From contig CAZXFA010000030.1 in assembly GCA_964640085.1 (NCBI GenBank), positions 1-26,571 on the forward strand: a DNA stretch of 26,571 nucleotides. The letters are read 5' to 3'. This document shows, piece after piece, positions 1-7,741 of this stretch. How positions within the stretch are numbered: the first letter of the stretch is position 1; each line of letters opens with the position of its first letter. Source of the DNA: CAZXFA01 sp964640085 (GTDB lineage: Bacteria > Actinomycetota > UBA4738 > HRBIN12). A program made the position numbers and the translations under genes. The notes below the pieces were generated by a model. It ran no database searches, was not told the DNA's origin, and was given only the letters and a program-made list of their open reading frames with translations.

Positions 1-503
1 CCCAGAACCCGATCGAGCTGGCGGGCACCTTCCCGCTCCCGGAGGCCCAGCTCGACCGGTTCCTGCTCCGGGTGCGCCTCGGCTACCCGGACGCCCGGGA
101 GGAGGAACGGATCCTGCAGACGCGGCCGGAAGATCGTCTCCTGCCGGATGGACCGCTGCCCGAGGTCCCGCCGCTCCCGGACCTCAGGGTGGCGGCCGAC
201 GCGATCGGGCTCGAGCAGCCGGTGCGGACCTACGTGATCGCCCTCGCGCGTGCCACCCGCGACCACCCCGAACTCGCCGTGGGCGCCAGCCCCCGCGCGG
301 TCGAGCAGTTGGGCGACGCCTCCCGCGCGTACGCGATGCTCGACGGCCGCGACTACGTGCTCCCAGACGACGTGAAGGCGCTCGCCGAGCCCGTGCTCGA
401 GCACCGGCTCGTGCCCACCACCGACGCCCGCATCCGCGACCGAGAACCGGAGGAGATCCTCCGCGAGATCCTCCGGTCCGTCCCGGTCCCGACCGAGCTC
501 TAG
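1..503 (+). CDS. MoxR-family AAA+ ATPase, C-terminal part (5' end outside window)
   Basis: The frame is open from base 3 and begins with QNPIELAGTFPLPEAQLDRF, the conserved MoxR stretch following sensor 1 (the Asn of QNP) and containing the Arg-finger region. The lid domain follows, with the sensor 2 motif GASPRAV about 100 residues later, and the protein ends normally at a TAG. MoxR ATPases are chaperone-like AAA+ proteins that work with von Willebrand factor or DUF58 partners in assembling or activating protein complexes. The adjacent DUF58 gene and the membrane protein after it match the usual MoxR-DUF58-DUF4129 order in actinobacteria. The Walker A and B motifs lie upstream of the window, so ATPase competence cannot be judged here. 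Confidence 0.93.
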   Translation, partial: QNPIELAGTFPLPEAQLDRFLLRVRLGYPDAREEERILQTRPEDRLLPDGPLPEVPPLPDLRVAADAIGLEQPVRTYVIALARATRDHPELAVGASPRAVEQLGDASRAYAMLDGRDYVLPDDVKALAEPVLEHRLVPTTDARIRDREPEEILREILRSVPVPTEL

Positions 504-574
504 GGGCCGCTACGAACACGCCCGAGCGACGGCAGATCGCGCTGTACGTCGCCGGGCTGACCGGGCTCTTCGCG

Positions 575-1663
575 GTGGCCTGGGGACAGGTCGTCGTCAT
601 CCTCTGGGCCGCCGCGATCGCGGGGATGGCGATCGCCGCCGAGTGGTGGGCTCGAACGGCCTGGCGCGGCGTGGTCGTGGAGGCCGGGTTCGAGCCCGCC
701 CGGGCGTTCTCTGGCGAGGACATCGCGGTCGTCGTCCGGATCTCGAACGCCAAGCGCCTCCCGCTGCCCATCGCGCGGGTCCTGGTTCGGTTCCCGCCAG
801 GGCTGCTCCCGGACCCCGAACCCGACCCGACGGCGCTCCGCGGTCATCGCCGGCGCCTGTCGATCACCGGACGGAGCGAGATCACGCTCCGTCTCCCGGT
901 CGTCGTCTCGCTGCGCGGCGAGTACTGGCTCGAGGGTGTGGACGTGGAGCTGTCCGACCCCTTCGACCTGGCCCCGATCCGGCGGGAGGTCGAGGTCGAG
1001 CGCCCGCTCCTGGTGATGCCCGAACCGCGGGTGGGGGTGCCGCTGCGGATCCCTCGACGGCTCCCGTTCGGCTCGCCCGCCCCGGCCGCGCGGCTGTTCG
1101 AGGACCGCGAGCACTTCGCGGGGGTGCGCGACTACGAGCCGGGCGACCCGATGCACCACGTGCACTGGCGTCTGTCTGCCCACGTGGGGCGCCTGCAGAC
1201 CAAGCGGTACGAGCCCACGCGCTCGGCCGAGGTCCTGTTCGCGATCGACGTGGCCAACGGGGAGCCCTTCTGGCACGCCGTCGACCCCGACACGGCGGAG
1301 GAGACGATCGGGTGGGCGAGCTACCTGGCCCGCCAGGCGATCCATGCGGGGTGGCGGACGGGCCTGATCGCGAACACCCACCTACGGAAGGGGCGCGGGC
1401 CACTGCGGGTCCCGGCGGCGACCCACCCGCGCTCGGAGGCCGCGCTGTTCGTGGCGCTCGCCCGGATGCCGAACCAACCGACGAGCGACCTCGGCCCCGT
1501 CCTCCGCGAGGTGGGACGCCGTCTGACGCGCCGCACGACCTTCATCGTGATCTCGCCTCGACCGGGACCGTCCCTGCTCCACGAGATGGACGTCCTGCGT
1601 CGTCGAGGCTCGGAGGTGATCCACCTCTCTCCGCTCGAGGCGATGGGGAGGTGGGCGTCGTGA
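575..1663 (+). CDS. DUF58 domain protein (MoxR partner)
   Basis: The protein has an N-terminal hydrophobic hairpin (about residues 1-25 from the GTG at 575), a beta-rich middle, and the diagnostic DUF58 block VRDYEPGDPMHHVHWRLSA followed by GRLQTKRYEP, then a VWA-like C-terminal region (LFAIDVANG). DUF58 proteins are membrane-anchored partners of MoxR ATPases; their substrate is generally unknown. The start is uncertain. The frame is open and protein-like upstream of 575 (about 20 further residues ending in AGLTGLFAV, which completes the first membrane segment), and an ACG at 512 lies five bases after AGGGG (502-506). GTG 575 has no visible ribosome binding site. The 3' end overlaps the next gene by GTGA, so translation is probably coupled. 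Confidence 0.9.
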   Translation: MAWGQVVVILWAAAIAGMAIAAEWWARTAWRGVVVEAGFEPARAFSGEDIAVVVRISNAKRLPLPIARVLVRFPPGLLPDPEPDPTALRGHRRRLSITGRSEITLRLPVVVSLRGEYWLEGVDVELSDPFDLAPIRREVEVERPLLVMPEPRVGVPLRIPRRLPFGSPAPAARLFEDREHFAGVRDYEPGDPMHHVHWRLSAHVGRLQTKRYEPTRSAEVLFAIDVANGEPFWHAVDPDTAEETIGWASYLARQAIHAGWRTGLIANTHLRKGRGPLRVPAATHPRSEAALFVALARMPNQPTSDLGPVLREVGRRLTRRTTFIVISPRPGPSLLHEMDVLRRRGSEVIHLSPLEAMGRWAS

Positions 1664-2988
1664 GCGAGGGAGCTCGCAGGACGGGCGGCTCCGCAGCCGA
1701 CATGCCGGCGCTCGAGGGACGGGAGCTGCGCGCCGCCGGGCTGGCCGCCGCGGCCGAGGGCGGGGTCGTGGCCCTCCCCCTCCACCTGGTCCTGTCGGAG
1801 ACCCGTGCGTTGGGCCTCGGCGTCGCCCCCTTCGCCCTGTCCTTCGTCGTGGTGTACGTGCTGGGGGTGTTGCTCGCCGCGCGGTTCCGAAGCTCGGCGA
1901 ACCTGGCGAGCGGGGCGCTCGTCCTGGCCGCGCTCGCCGGCCTGTCCTTGGGCGAGGGGGACCTGAACCGGTCGGTGTTCACGGTGGTGGTCTCGCTCCT
2001 CGTGGCCCTGCGGGTGGTCTCGCTCGGCCTGCACGACTGGCGCGCGCCGATCGAGGCCGAGATCGGGTGGGGCGCGACGGCGCTCGGCCTAGAGACGTTC
2101 GTGGCCGCCGGGGCCGAGCCGGGCTGGAGGCCGGTGCTGGTGCTGTTCGTGCCGGTGTTCTTCGTGGCCTCGCTGGCGAGCCGGGCGACCACCGTCTGGT
2201 CGAGCGCGGGCGCCGGCGACCTCGACGAGCAGGTCCGCGCGGCCTGGATCCGGCGGACCCTCCTGGCAAGCGGAGGGCTGCTCGTGGCGATGGGCACGGC
2301 GGTCGCGCTCAGCGTCCGGGGCGGGCTGTTCGACCGGATCGGCGCGTGGCTCTCTCCGGTCGCCGCCGCACTCGCCTCGTTGTTCGCGGCCGCGCTGGGG
2401 CAAGCGGCGCGGCCGATCTTCTGGCTCGTGGACCGACTCGGCATCGACCCGGACGCCGTCCGACGGTTCCTCGAGGGGCTGCGGGAAGGCGGGCTGCGGC
2501 GGAGGGTCGAGGACGAGCTCGGCCGTCCCGGCCCGTCCCTCTGGCAGCGCCTGCTGGGGCTGGTCGCGTTCGCCGCGGTCGGGTACGCGATCTATCGGGT
2601 GCTCCGCCGGTACCGGCCGTCGCCCGTTCCTTCAGAGCGCCCGGGGGCCCCCGGCTCGGCCGTCGCGGCGCCGCTCCCGGCCGAGGACGCTGTCCCGCCC
2701 CCCCGACGGCGCCTGCGCCGCGAGCTCCCCGCCGATGCGGTCCGCCGCATGTACGCGGAGGCGCTCCTCGCGCTCCGCGTCCGCGAGCTGCCCAAGGAGC
2801 CGGATCTGACGCCGGCCGAGTTCGCCCCCGTCGTCGCCGGGCGGTTCCCCGAGGTCGCCGAGGGCTTCGGCGCCCTGACGCGCGTCTACGAGGAGGTCCG
2901 GTACGGGCACCGTCGGCCGGACGCCGAGACCGTCGAGGAGCTCCGGGCGACCCACGGCCGGATCCTGGCGGCGATCCGCGGCCGGTAG
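1660..2988 (+). CDS. Multi-pass membrane protein with C-terminal DUF4129-like domain
   Basis: The chosen start is the GTG at 1660, which overlaps the DUF58 stop as GTGA; the open frame upstream is only a shadow of the DUF58 gene. The 442-residue product has about six to eight hydrophobic segments in its first 300 residues, a further membrane segment near LLGLVAFAAVGYAIYRVL, a Pro/Ala-rich linker and a cytosolic helical tail. The tail motifs (MYAEALLALRVRELPKEPDLTPAEFA, a Tyr-Glu-Glu-Val-Arg-Tyr-Gly stretch) are typical of DUF4129, normally the last gene of MoxR-DUF58 operons in actinobacteria. No enzyme motif was recognised. Assignment to a transglutaminase-linked system is not supported because no transglutaminase core is present in the window. 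Confidence 0.82.
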   Translation: MSEGARRTGGSAADMPALEGRELRAAGLAAAAEGGVVALPLHLVLSETRALGLGVAPFALSFVVVYVLGVLLAARFRSSANLASGALVLAALAGLSLGEGDLNRSVFTVVVSLLVALRVVSLGLHDWRAPIEAEIGWGATALGLETFVAAGAEPGWRPVLVLFVPVFFVASLASRATTVWSSAGAGDLDEQVRAAWIRRTLLASGGLLVAMGTAVALSVRGGLFDRIGAWLSPVAAALASLFAAALGQAARPIFWLVDRLGIDPDAVRRFLEGLREGGLRRRVEDELGRPGPSLWQRLLGLVAFAAVGYAIYRVLRRYRPSPVPSERPGAPGSAVAAPLPAEDAVPPPRRRLRRELPADAVRRMYAEALLALRVRELPKEPDLTPAEFAPVVAGRFPEVAEGFGALTRVYEEVRYGHRRPDAETVEELRATHGRILAAIRGR

Positions 2989-3001
2989 CGCCGGGCGGCG
3001 G

Positions 3002-3007
3002 TACGAT
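3002..3007 (+). promoter_or_regulatory. Putative -10 box (TACGAT), leaderless promoter
   Basis: TACGAT lies eight bases before the ATG at 3016, with no purine-rich ribosome binding site between them. In actinobacteria a TANNNT box 6-8 nt upstream of a start codon usually indicates a leaderless mRNA. Confidence 0.5.
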
Positions 3008-3015
3008 GCCGCTCC

Positions 3016-4002
3016 ATGTCTGAGCCGGCGATCCTCTGCGAGGGGCTCGAGAAGAGCTTCGGGAAGGTCCGGGCCCTCCGGGGGGTGGACCTCGAGGTGA
3101 GCCCGGGGATCGTGTTCGGCCTGCTCGGGCCGAACGGCGCTGGCAAGACCACCGCGGTCCGCATCCTCACCACGCTCCTCCACCCGGACGGCGGGCGCGC
3201 GCTCGTGGTTGGCCGCGACGTCGTCCGCGAAGCCGCCGAGCTGCGCCCGCTGATCGGCCTGGCCGGGCAGTACGCGGCGGTCGACGAGAACCTCACCGGG
3301 CTCGAGAACCTGGAGATGGTCGGGCGCCTGTACCACCTCCCGGCCGCCGAGGCCCGCCGGCGCGCCCAGGCGGTGCTGGAACGGTTCGACCTGACCGACG
3401 CCGCCGATCGGACGGCCAAGACCTACTCGGGCGGCATGCGGCGGCGGCTCGACCTCGGCGCGAGCCTGGTCGGGCGCCCCCAGGTGCTGTTCCTGGACGA
3501 GCCGACCACCGGCCTGGACCCGCGCAGCCGCCTCGAGATGTGGGACATCATCCGGGAGCTCGTGCACGACGGCACCACGCTGCTGCTCACCACGCAGTAC
3601 CTGGAGGAGGCCGACCGCCTGGCCGACCTGATCTCGGTGATCGACGACGGCCGGGTGATCGCCAACGGCACGGCGGACGAGCTCAAGGACCGGGTGGGCG
3701 GCGAGGTCCTGGCCGTGCGCGTGCGCGACCGCGAGCGCGTGGCCCAGGCGGCGGGCGCGATCATCGGGCTCGGGCCGGGCGGCGGCAAGGCGGACAACAA
3801 CACCGGCGAGATCACGATCCCGGTGGGCCGGGACGGCACCTCGCTCCTCACCGAGGCGATCCGGCGCCTGGACGCGGCCGGGATCGAACTCGCCGACATC
3901 GCGCTCCGGCGACCGTCGCTCGACGACGTGTTCCTCGCCCTCACGGGACACACCGCGGAGGCCGCCGAGGAGGTTCCGGCCGAGCCCCGGGGGCGACGCT
4001 GA
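3016..4002 (+). CDS. DrrA-type ABC transporter ATP-binding protein
   Basis: The 328-residue protein is an ABC-2 exporter ATPase. Visible motifs are Walker A GPNGAGKTT (residues 38-46), a Q-loop glutamine near 85 followed by DENLTG, the signature YSGGM (137-141), Walker B LFLDEP (158-163) and the D-loop GLDPR. The switch position reads TTQYLEEAD with Gln194 instead of His, which is normal for the daunorubicin-resistance DrrA subfamily. The C-terminal about 90 residues form the extra domain of that subfamily (ending LDDVFLALTGH). It overlaps the permease gene as TGATG, so the two form a half-transporter pair exporting a hydrophobic compound. The substrate cannot be inferred; DrrA-like proteins serve drugs, glycolipids and other lipids. 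Confidence 0.95.
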   Translation: MSEPAILCEGLEKSFGKVRALRGVDLEVSPGIVFGLLGPNGAGKTTAVRILTTLLHPDGGRALVVGRDVVREAAELRPLIGLAGQYAAVDENLTGLENLEMVGRLYHLPAAEARRRAQAVLERFDLTDAADRTAKTYSGGMRRRLDLGASLVGRPQVLFLDEPTTGLDPRSRLEMWDIIRELVHDGTTLLLTTQYLEEADRLADLISVIDDGRVIANGTADELKDRVGGEVLAVRVRDRERVAQAAGAIIGLGPGGGKADNNTGEITIPVGRDGTSLLTEAIRRLDAAGIELADIALRRPSLDDVFLALTGHTAEAAEEVPAEPRGRR

Positions 4003-4841
4003 TGGGTGTGGCGGGGGCTACCTCCGGCGGCAGGACCCGGACCGCGGTCGCGGACGGGTGGGTCCTCACCAAACGGAACCTGTTCACCTACATCCGCAAG
4101 CCGGACCTGCTCGTCTTCTCGACGATCCAGCCGGTGATGTTCGTCCTCCTGTTCGTCTTCGTGTTCGGCGGCGTGTTCGAGCAGATCCTTCCCGAGTCGA
4201 TCGCCTACGTTGATTTCCTGATGCCGGGGATCTTCGTGCAGACCGCGATCTTCAGCGCGTTGCAGACCGGCGTGGGTCTCGCCGAGGACCTCCAGAAGGG
4301 CCTTATCGACCGGTTCAAGTCGCTCCCGATGGCTCGCTCAGCCGTTCTCGCCGGGCGGACCCTCGCCGACACGGTGGCGATCGTGTTCCAGGTCCTGCTG
4401 ATGCTCGTCGTGGCCTGGCTGGTCGGGTTCCGGTTCCACGAAGGGATCCTGGAGGCCCTCCTCGCCTTCGGACTCGCCGTTGCCGTTGGCTACTCGTTCA
4501 CGTGGATCGCCGCATTCACCGGTCTCTCTCTCAAGAGCGTCGAGGCCGTGCAGGCGGCAAGCTTCACGATCGTGTTCCCGTTCGTCTTCGCCAGCTCCGC
4601 GTTCGTGCCTGCATCGACGTTCCCGTCGTGGCTCGAGGCGTGGGCGAACGTGAACCCGGTAACGGTCTGGGCCGAGACGTTCCGCCTCCTCACGCTGGGC
4701 GACGTGTACGTGGCCTACCGGGCCTCCATCGGCGATCCGGTCGCGTCGCTCGGCTCCCTGCTGGTGCAGTCCACCGCCTGGTTCCTGGGCATCCTCGTCG
4801 TGGCGGTGCCGCTCGGCGTGCGGATCTACCGCCGGACCTGA
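4002..4841 (+). CDS. DrrB-type ABC-2 permease
   Basis: This 279-residue membrane protein starts at the ATG overlapping the DrrA stop (TGATG). About six transmembrane segments are visible, starting at PVMFVLLFVFVFGGVF, with the conserved ABC-2 stretch DRFKSLPMARSAVLAGR in the cytosolic loop and the family motif NPVTVWAETFR near the end. The N-terminus carries the amphipathic KRNLFTYIRKPDLL coupling segment. It forms the membrane part of the exporter with the preceding ATPase, presumably as a 2+2 complex in the plasma membrane. Confidence 0.94.
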   Translation: MGVAGATSGGRTRTAVADGWVLTKRNLFTYIRKPDLLVFSTIQPVMFVLLFVFVFGGVFEQILPESIAYVDFLMPGIFVQTAIFSALQTGVGLAEDLQKGLIDRFKSLPMARSAVLAGRTLADTVAIVFQVLLMLVVAWLVGFRFHEGILEALLAFGLAVAVGYSFTWIAAFTGLSLKSVEAVQAASFTIVFPFVFASSAFVPASTFPSWLEAWANVNPVTVWAETFRLLTLGDVYVAYRASIGDPVASLGSLLVQSTAWFLGILVVAVPLGVRIYRRT

Positions 4842-4862
4842 CGGGAACAACCCACCGCCACG

Positions 4863-4883
4863 GGTCGGTTCTCCTTCCCGACC
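4863..4883 (+). other. Short inverted repeat between exporter genes
   Basis: GGTCGG (4863-4868) pairs with CCGACC (4878-4883) across a nine-base loop, just before the putative -10 box of the downstream transporter. It could end the ABC operon or serve as an operator. No T-tract follows, so a classical intrinsic terminator is not supported. Confidence 0.25.
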
Positions 4884-4885
4884 GG

Positions 4886-4891
4886 TACCCT
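4886..4891 (+). promoter_or_regulatory. Putative -10 box (TACCCT) of the MFS antiporter gene
   Basis: TACCCT fits TANNNT and lies 34 bases before the TTG start at 4926, leaving room for a short leader that includes GGAGG at 4910-4914. Confidence 0.3.
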
Positions 4892-4925
4892 TGCTCGACC
4901 GTCACGTCTGGAGGTCTGCCGACCG

Positions 4926-6515
4926 TTGCTCGGGTTCGAGGGAGAGGACGCCCGCGAGAAGGTCGTCGTCCTGTTCACCATGTGCTTCGCGCTCGCCATG
5001 GCGATGCTCGACAACACCGTGGTGAACGTAGCGCTCCCCACGATCAGCCGGGAGCTCGGCGCCGGCGTGAGCGAGCTCCAGTGGATCGTCGACGGCTACG
5101 TCCTCGCGTTCGCCTCGCTCCTGCTCACCGGCGGGATCCTCGGCGACCGCTACGGGCGCAAGCGGATATTCCTCGGCGGGCTCACGCTGTTCACCCTGGC
5201 GTCGCTCGCATGCGGGATGTCGCAGACGACCGGCCAGTTGATCGCGGCCCGTGCGGTGCAGGGCATCGGCGCGTCGCTGCTGATGCCCGGGACGCTGTCG
5301 ATCATCACCGTGACGTTCCCTCCCCATGAGCGCGCCCGGGCGATCGGGCTCTGGGCCGGCGTGTCCGGCCTCGCCCTCGCGCTGGGCCCCACCGCCGGCG
5401 GCCTGATGGTCGAGCACTTCGGGTGGGAGTCCGTCTTCTTCCTGAACGTCCCGATCGGCGCGGTGGCGTTCTGGGCCGCCACCCGCAACGTGCGGGAGTC
5501 GGTCTCACCGCACCAGCGGCGGCTCGATCTGCCTGGATTGGGGCTCGGCACCGCGGCGTTGTTCCTCGCGACCTACGGGCTGATCGAAGCGAACCTCCTC
5601 GGCTGGACCGACCCGTTGATCCTCGGCTCGCTGGTCGGCTCGGCACTGCTGACGGTGGCGTTCCTCTCATGGGAGCGGCGGAACCCGGAGGCGATGATGC
5701 CCCTCGGCTTCTTCCGCATCCCCGCCTTCAGCGCGGGCAACACCGTGGCGTTCAGCGTGTCGCTCGGCATGTTCGCGACGTTCTTCTTCCTCAGCCTGTA
5801 CATGCAGCTGATCCACGGCTACACGGCCTTCGAGGCCGGCGTCCGTTTCCTGCCGTTGACGCTGATGGTCATCCTGACCGCGCCCAACGCGGGGCGGTAT
5901 GCGCAGCGGCACGGGTCGCGGATCCCGGTGACGTACGGCCTCCTGCTGGCGGCTGGCGGGCTGCTGCTGCTGTCCCGGCTCTCGGTCGACACGCCCTACG
6001 CGATGATGGCGCCGGTGTTCGTGCTGATGGGCCACGGGATCGGCGCGACGATGGCGCCCATGACCGCCGCGGTGATGAACGCGGTCGGTCACGAGCGCGC
6101 GGGTCTCGGCTCGGCCATGACCAACACCTCCCGCGAGGTGGGCGGGGTGTTCGGGATCGCCCTGCTCGGCACGATCCTGACCACGCGGCTTCGGGGCGCC
6201 CTGGAGCCGACCCTGGCCTCGCTCGGGCTCGGGGCCGACACGCGGCGGGCGCTGGTCGAGGCGGCCGGCCACGGGACCTTGGATCCGCGGCTGCTGCTGG
6301 ATCTGGATCCCGCCCAGCGGGCCACCGTGGTGGAGGGGTTCCGGCAGTCGTTCATGAGCGGCTTCCGGCTCTCGCTCGTGATCGCGGCGGCGGTGCTGCT
6401 CGTGGCGGCGATCGTCGGGAACCGGTTCATCCCCGCTGGGGCACCGCGCCGGGAGGTCGTCCCGGTCGGCGAGCCCGGGGCCGAGATGCAGACCGCACCC
6501 CTCCCGGACCTCTAA
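4926..6515 (+). CDS. MFS drug:H+ antiporter, DHA2 (EmrB/QacA) family, 14 TM
   Basis: The 529-residue protein has the DHA2 hallmarks: the TM1 motif MAMLDNTVVNVALPTI, the loop 2-3 motif GDRYGRKRIFLGG, the TM4 RAVQGIGASLLMPGTL and the antiporter motif C in ALALGPTAGGLM. About fourteen hydrophobic segments are visible. The family exports cationic or amphiphilic drugs in exchange for protons. The TTG start at 4926 follows GGAGG (4910-4914) with an 11-base spacer; a later start would cut into the first helix. It lies 84 bases after the DrrAB-type pair and may belong to the same export region. The real substrate is unknown. Confidence 0.94.
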   Translation: MLGFEGEDAREKVVVLFTMCFALAMAMLDNTVVNVALPTISRELGAGVSELQWIVDGYVLAFASLLLTGGILGDRYGRKRIFLGGLTLFTLASLACGMSQTTGQLIAARAVQGIGASLLMPGTLSIITVTFPPHERARAIGLWAGVSGLALALGPTAGGLMVEHFGWESVFFLNVPIGAVAFWAATRNVRESVSPHQRRLDLPGLGLGTAALFLATYGLIEANLLGWTDPLILGSLVGSALLTVAFLSWERRNPEAMMPLGFFRIPAFSAGNTVAFSVSLGMFATFFFLSLYMQLIHGYTAFEAGVRFLPLTLMVILTAPNAGRYAQRHGSRIPVTYGLLLAAGGLLLLSRLSVDTPYAMMAPVFVLMGHGIGATMAPMTAAVMNAVGHERAGLGSAMTNTSREVGGVFGIALLGTILTTRLRGALEPTLASLGLGADTRRALVEAAGHGTLDPRLLLDLDPAQRATVVEGFRQSFMSGFRLSLVIAAAVLLVAAIVGNRFIPAGAPRREVVPVGEPGAEMQTAPLPDL

Positions 6516-6540
6516 GCTGATGGCCGAGGAGGCGAGCGCA

Positions 6541-6765
6541 GTGCCGGAACCGGACCGTGACCTGATCGACCGGATCGAGCAGCTGGCCCACGAGGAGCAC
6601 GAGCTGTTCGGCAAGGAGTCCCAGGGCCACGCCTCCACGCGCGAGCGCGCGAGGCTGAAGGAGATCCAGGACCAGCTCGACGAGTGCTACGACCTGCTCC
6701 GGGCGCGCCGAGCGCGGCGAGCGGCGGGGCTGGACGAGACGACCGTCGGGAGCGGTCCCGCCTAG
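6541..6765 (+). CDS. DUF2630 family small protein
   Basis: The 74-residue charged helical protein carries IDRIEQLAHEEHELF, then ARLKEIQDQLDECYDLLRARRARR, matching the actinobacterial DUF2630 family (a helical hairpin of about 70-80 residues, function unknown). GTG 6541 is preferred because a strong GAGGAGG (6526-6532) lies eight bases upstream; an in-frame ATG at 6520 has no ribosome binding site and would add seven residues. A TAAGCT box at 6513-6518 could be its -10 element, overlapping the stop region of the antiporter gene. Confidence 0.78.
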   Translation: MPEPDRDLIDRIEQLAHEEHELFGKESQGHASTRERARLKEIQDQLDECYDLLRARRARRAAGLDETTVGSGPA

Positions 6766-6782
6766 GGAACCGCACGGCGGGA

Positions 6783-6798
6783 CGTCGCCCAGGCGACG
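6783..6798 (+). terminator. GC-rich hairpin after DUF2630 gene
   Basis: CGTCGCC and GGCGACG form perfect seven-base arms with a two-base spacer, 17 bases after the DUF2630 stop. The lack of a T-tract makes a terminator role only possible; such T-less hairpins are common behind genes in high-GC actinobacteria. Confidence 0.3.
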
Positions 6799-6826
6799 CA
6801 CGTCGGCGACCGCTCGACCATCGCGC

Positions 6827-6847
6827 GTCGAGAGGCTCGACTAGGGT
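6827..6847 (+). promoter_or_regulatory. Inverted repeat next to a putative -10 box
   Basis: GTCGAG (6827-6832) and CTCGAC (6836-6841) are perfect arms around AGG, directly followed by TAGGGT (6842-6847), a TANNNT box for the membrane protein gene at 6881. The repeat fills part of the promoter spacer and could be an operator. Confidence 0.3.
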
Positions 6848-6880
6848 TGGCAGAGGACCCGGCCGAGAGGAGGTGGCGTC

Positions 6881-7702
6881 ATGGAGCCACGCATCCCCGA
6901 ACCGCCGAGCAGCCCACGCCTGCTCCGGCCCCGCGAGGTCGGCGAGATCCTCGGCGACGCATTCGCCCTGTACCGTCGGCACTGGCAGAACCTGATCGTG
7001 ATCGTCGCGGTGGTCGCGATCCCCCTCTCCTTCGCCCAGGTCCTGATCGCCGACGTCTGGATCCGCGAGGGCCTCACCCGCGAGGAGCTCCGGGACGGCG
7101 CGGAGGTGGTCGTCGATGGGGCGTTCATCGCGGGAGCGCTCGCCTCCCTCGTGGGTGGGATCGTCGCCATCCTGATGTGGGTGGTCCTCGCCGGCGCGAT
7201 CACTCGCGCGGCGGCCGGAACGTTCCTCGGGCGCGACCTGGAGATCGGGCAGAGCTACCGCTACGGCCTTTCCCGGTTCTGGTCGATCGTCCTGATCGGC
7301 GTCCTCTCGGCGCTCGCGATCGTCGGCGGGTTCATCCTGCTGGTGATCCCGGGGTTCATCGTGCTCACGCACCTCACGTGCGCGATCCCCGCACTGGTGA
7401 TCGAGGATCGCCGGGGCACCGCCGCGTTGCGTCGCTCCTGGGATCTGGTCCGCGGCCGCGGATGGCCGGTGTTCGGGACGATCGTGGTGGCCGGCCTCAT
7501 CACGGGCCTGGTGAACACTGTGCTGACGGCGCCGTTCGGCGATGCATGGGCCGCCCGTGGCATCGCGGCCTCGATCGCCTGGGTCCTGACGATGCCGTAC
7601 ACGGCGCTGGTCGGCGTGTTCATCTACCTGGACCTGCGGGTGCGGAAGGAGCGCTACGCGGCCGAGGACCTCGAGCGGGACCTGGCGTCGACCACCACCT
7701 GA
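6881..7702 (+). CDS. Polytopic membrane protein, DUF975/GDPD-membrane-domain-like
   Basis: The ATG at 6881 has a strong AGGAGG (6868-6873) seven bases upstream. The 273-residue product begins with a Pro-rich cytosolic segment and LRPREVGEILGDAFALYRRHW, the usual entry of a family of six-helix proteins that also forms the membrane part of some glycerophosphodiester phosphodiesterases. Hydrophobic segments lie around residues 35-60, 85-115, 135-165, 200-220 and 225-250. A conserved-looking loop reads PALVIEDRRGTAALRRSWDLVRG. No catalytic domain is attached. A role in membrane organisation or transport is possible, but no function can be assigned from the sequence. Confidence 0.8.
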   Translation: MEPRIPEPPSSPRLLRPREVGEILGDAFALYRRHWQNLIVIVAVVAIPLSFAQVLIADVWIREGLTREELRDGAEVVVDGAFIAGALASLVGGIVAILMWVVLAGAITRAAAGTFLGRDLEIGQSYRYGLSRFWSIVLIGVLSALAIVGGFILLVIPGFIVLTHLTCAIPALVIEDRRGTAALRRSWDLVRGRGWPVFGTIVVAGLITGLVNTVLTAPFGDAWAARGIAASIAWVLTMPYTALVGVFIYLDLRVRKERYAAEDLERDLASTTT

Positions 7703-7709
7703 TCCCGGC

Positions 7710-7741
7710 GCTCAGGACCCGTGCTCAGGCGGGCGCTCAGG
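7710..7741. repeat. Three copies of GCTCAGG between convergent genes
   Basis: GCTCAGG occurs at 7710-7716, 7723-7729 and 7735-7741, at 13- and 12-base steps. The last copy covers the stop codon of the minus-strand CDGSH gene. It may be chance or a short tandem expansion; no function can be read. Confidence 0.4.

Noticed and set aside
643..1659. Long plus-strand open frame upstream of the DUF4129-like gene
   Set aside because: It overlaps the DUF58 gene throughout and reads as Arg/Gly/Pro-rich low-complexity shadow; the GTG at 1660 with GTGA overlap is the sensible start.
2632..3951. 439-codon minus-strand open frame across the DrrA-type ATPase
   Set aside because: It is the antisense shadow of the ATPase gene, whose Walker motifs are on the plus strand.
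7710..7741. CRISPR-like array from the three GCTCAGG copies
   Set aside because: Repeats are seven bases with 5-6 base gaps, far too short for CRISPR, and no cas genes are present.
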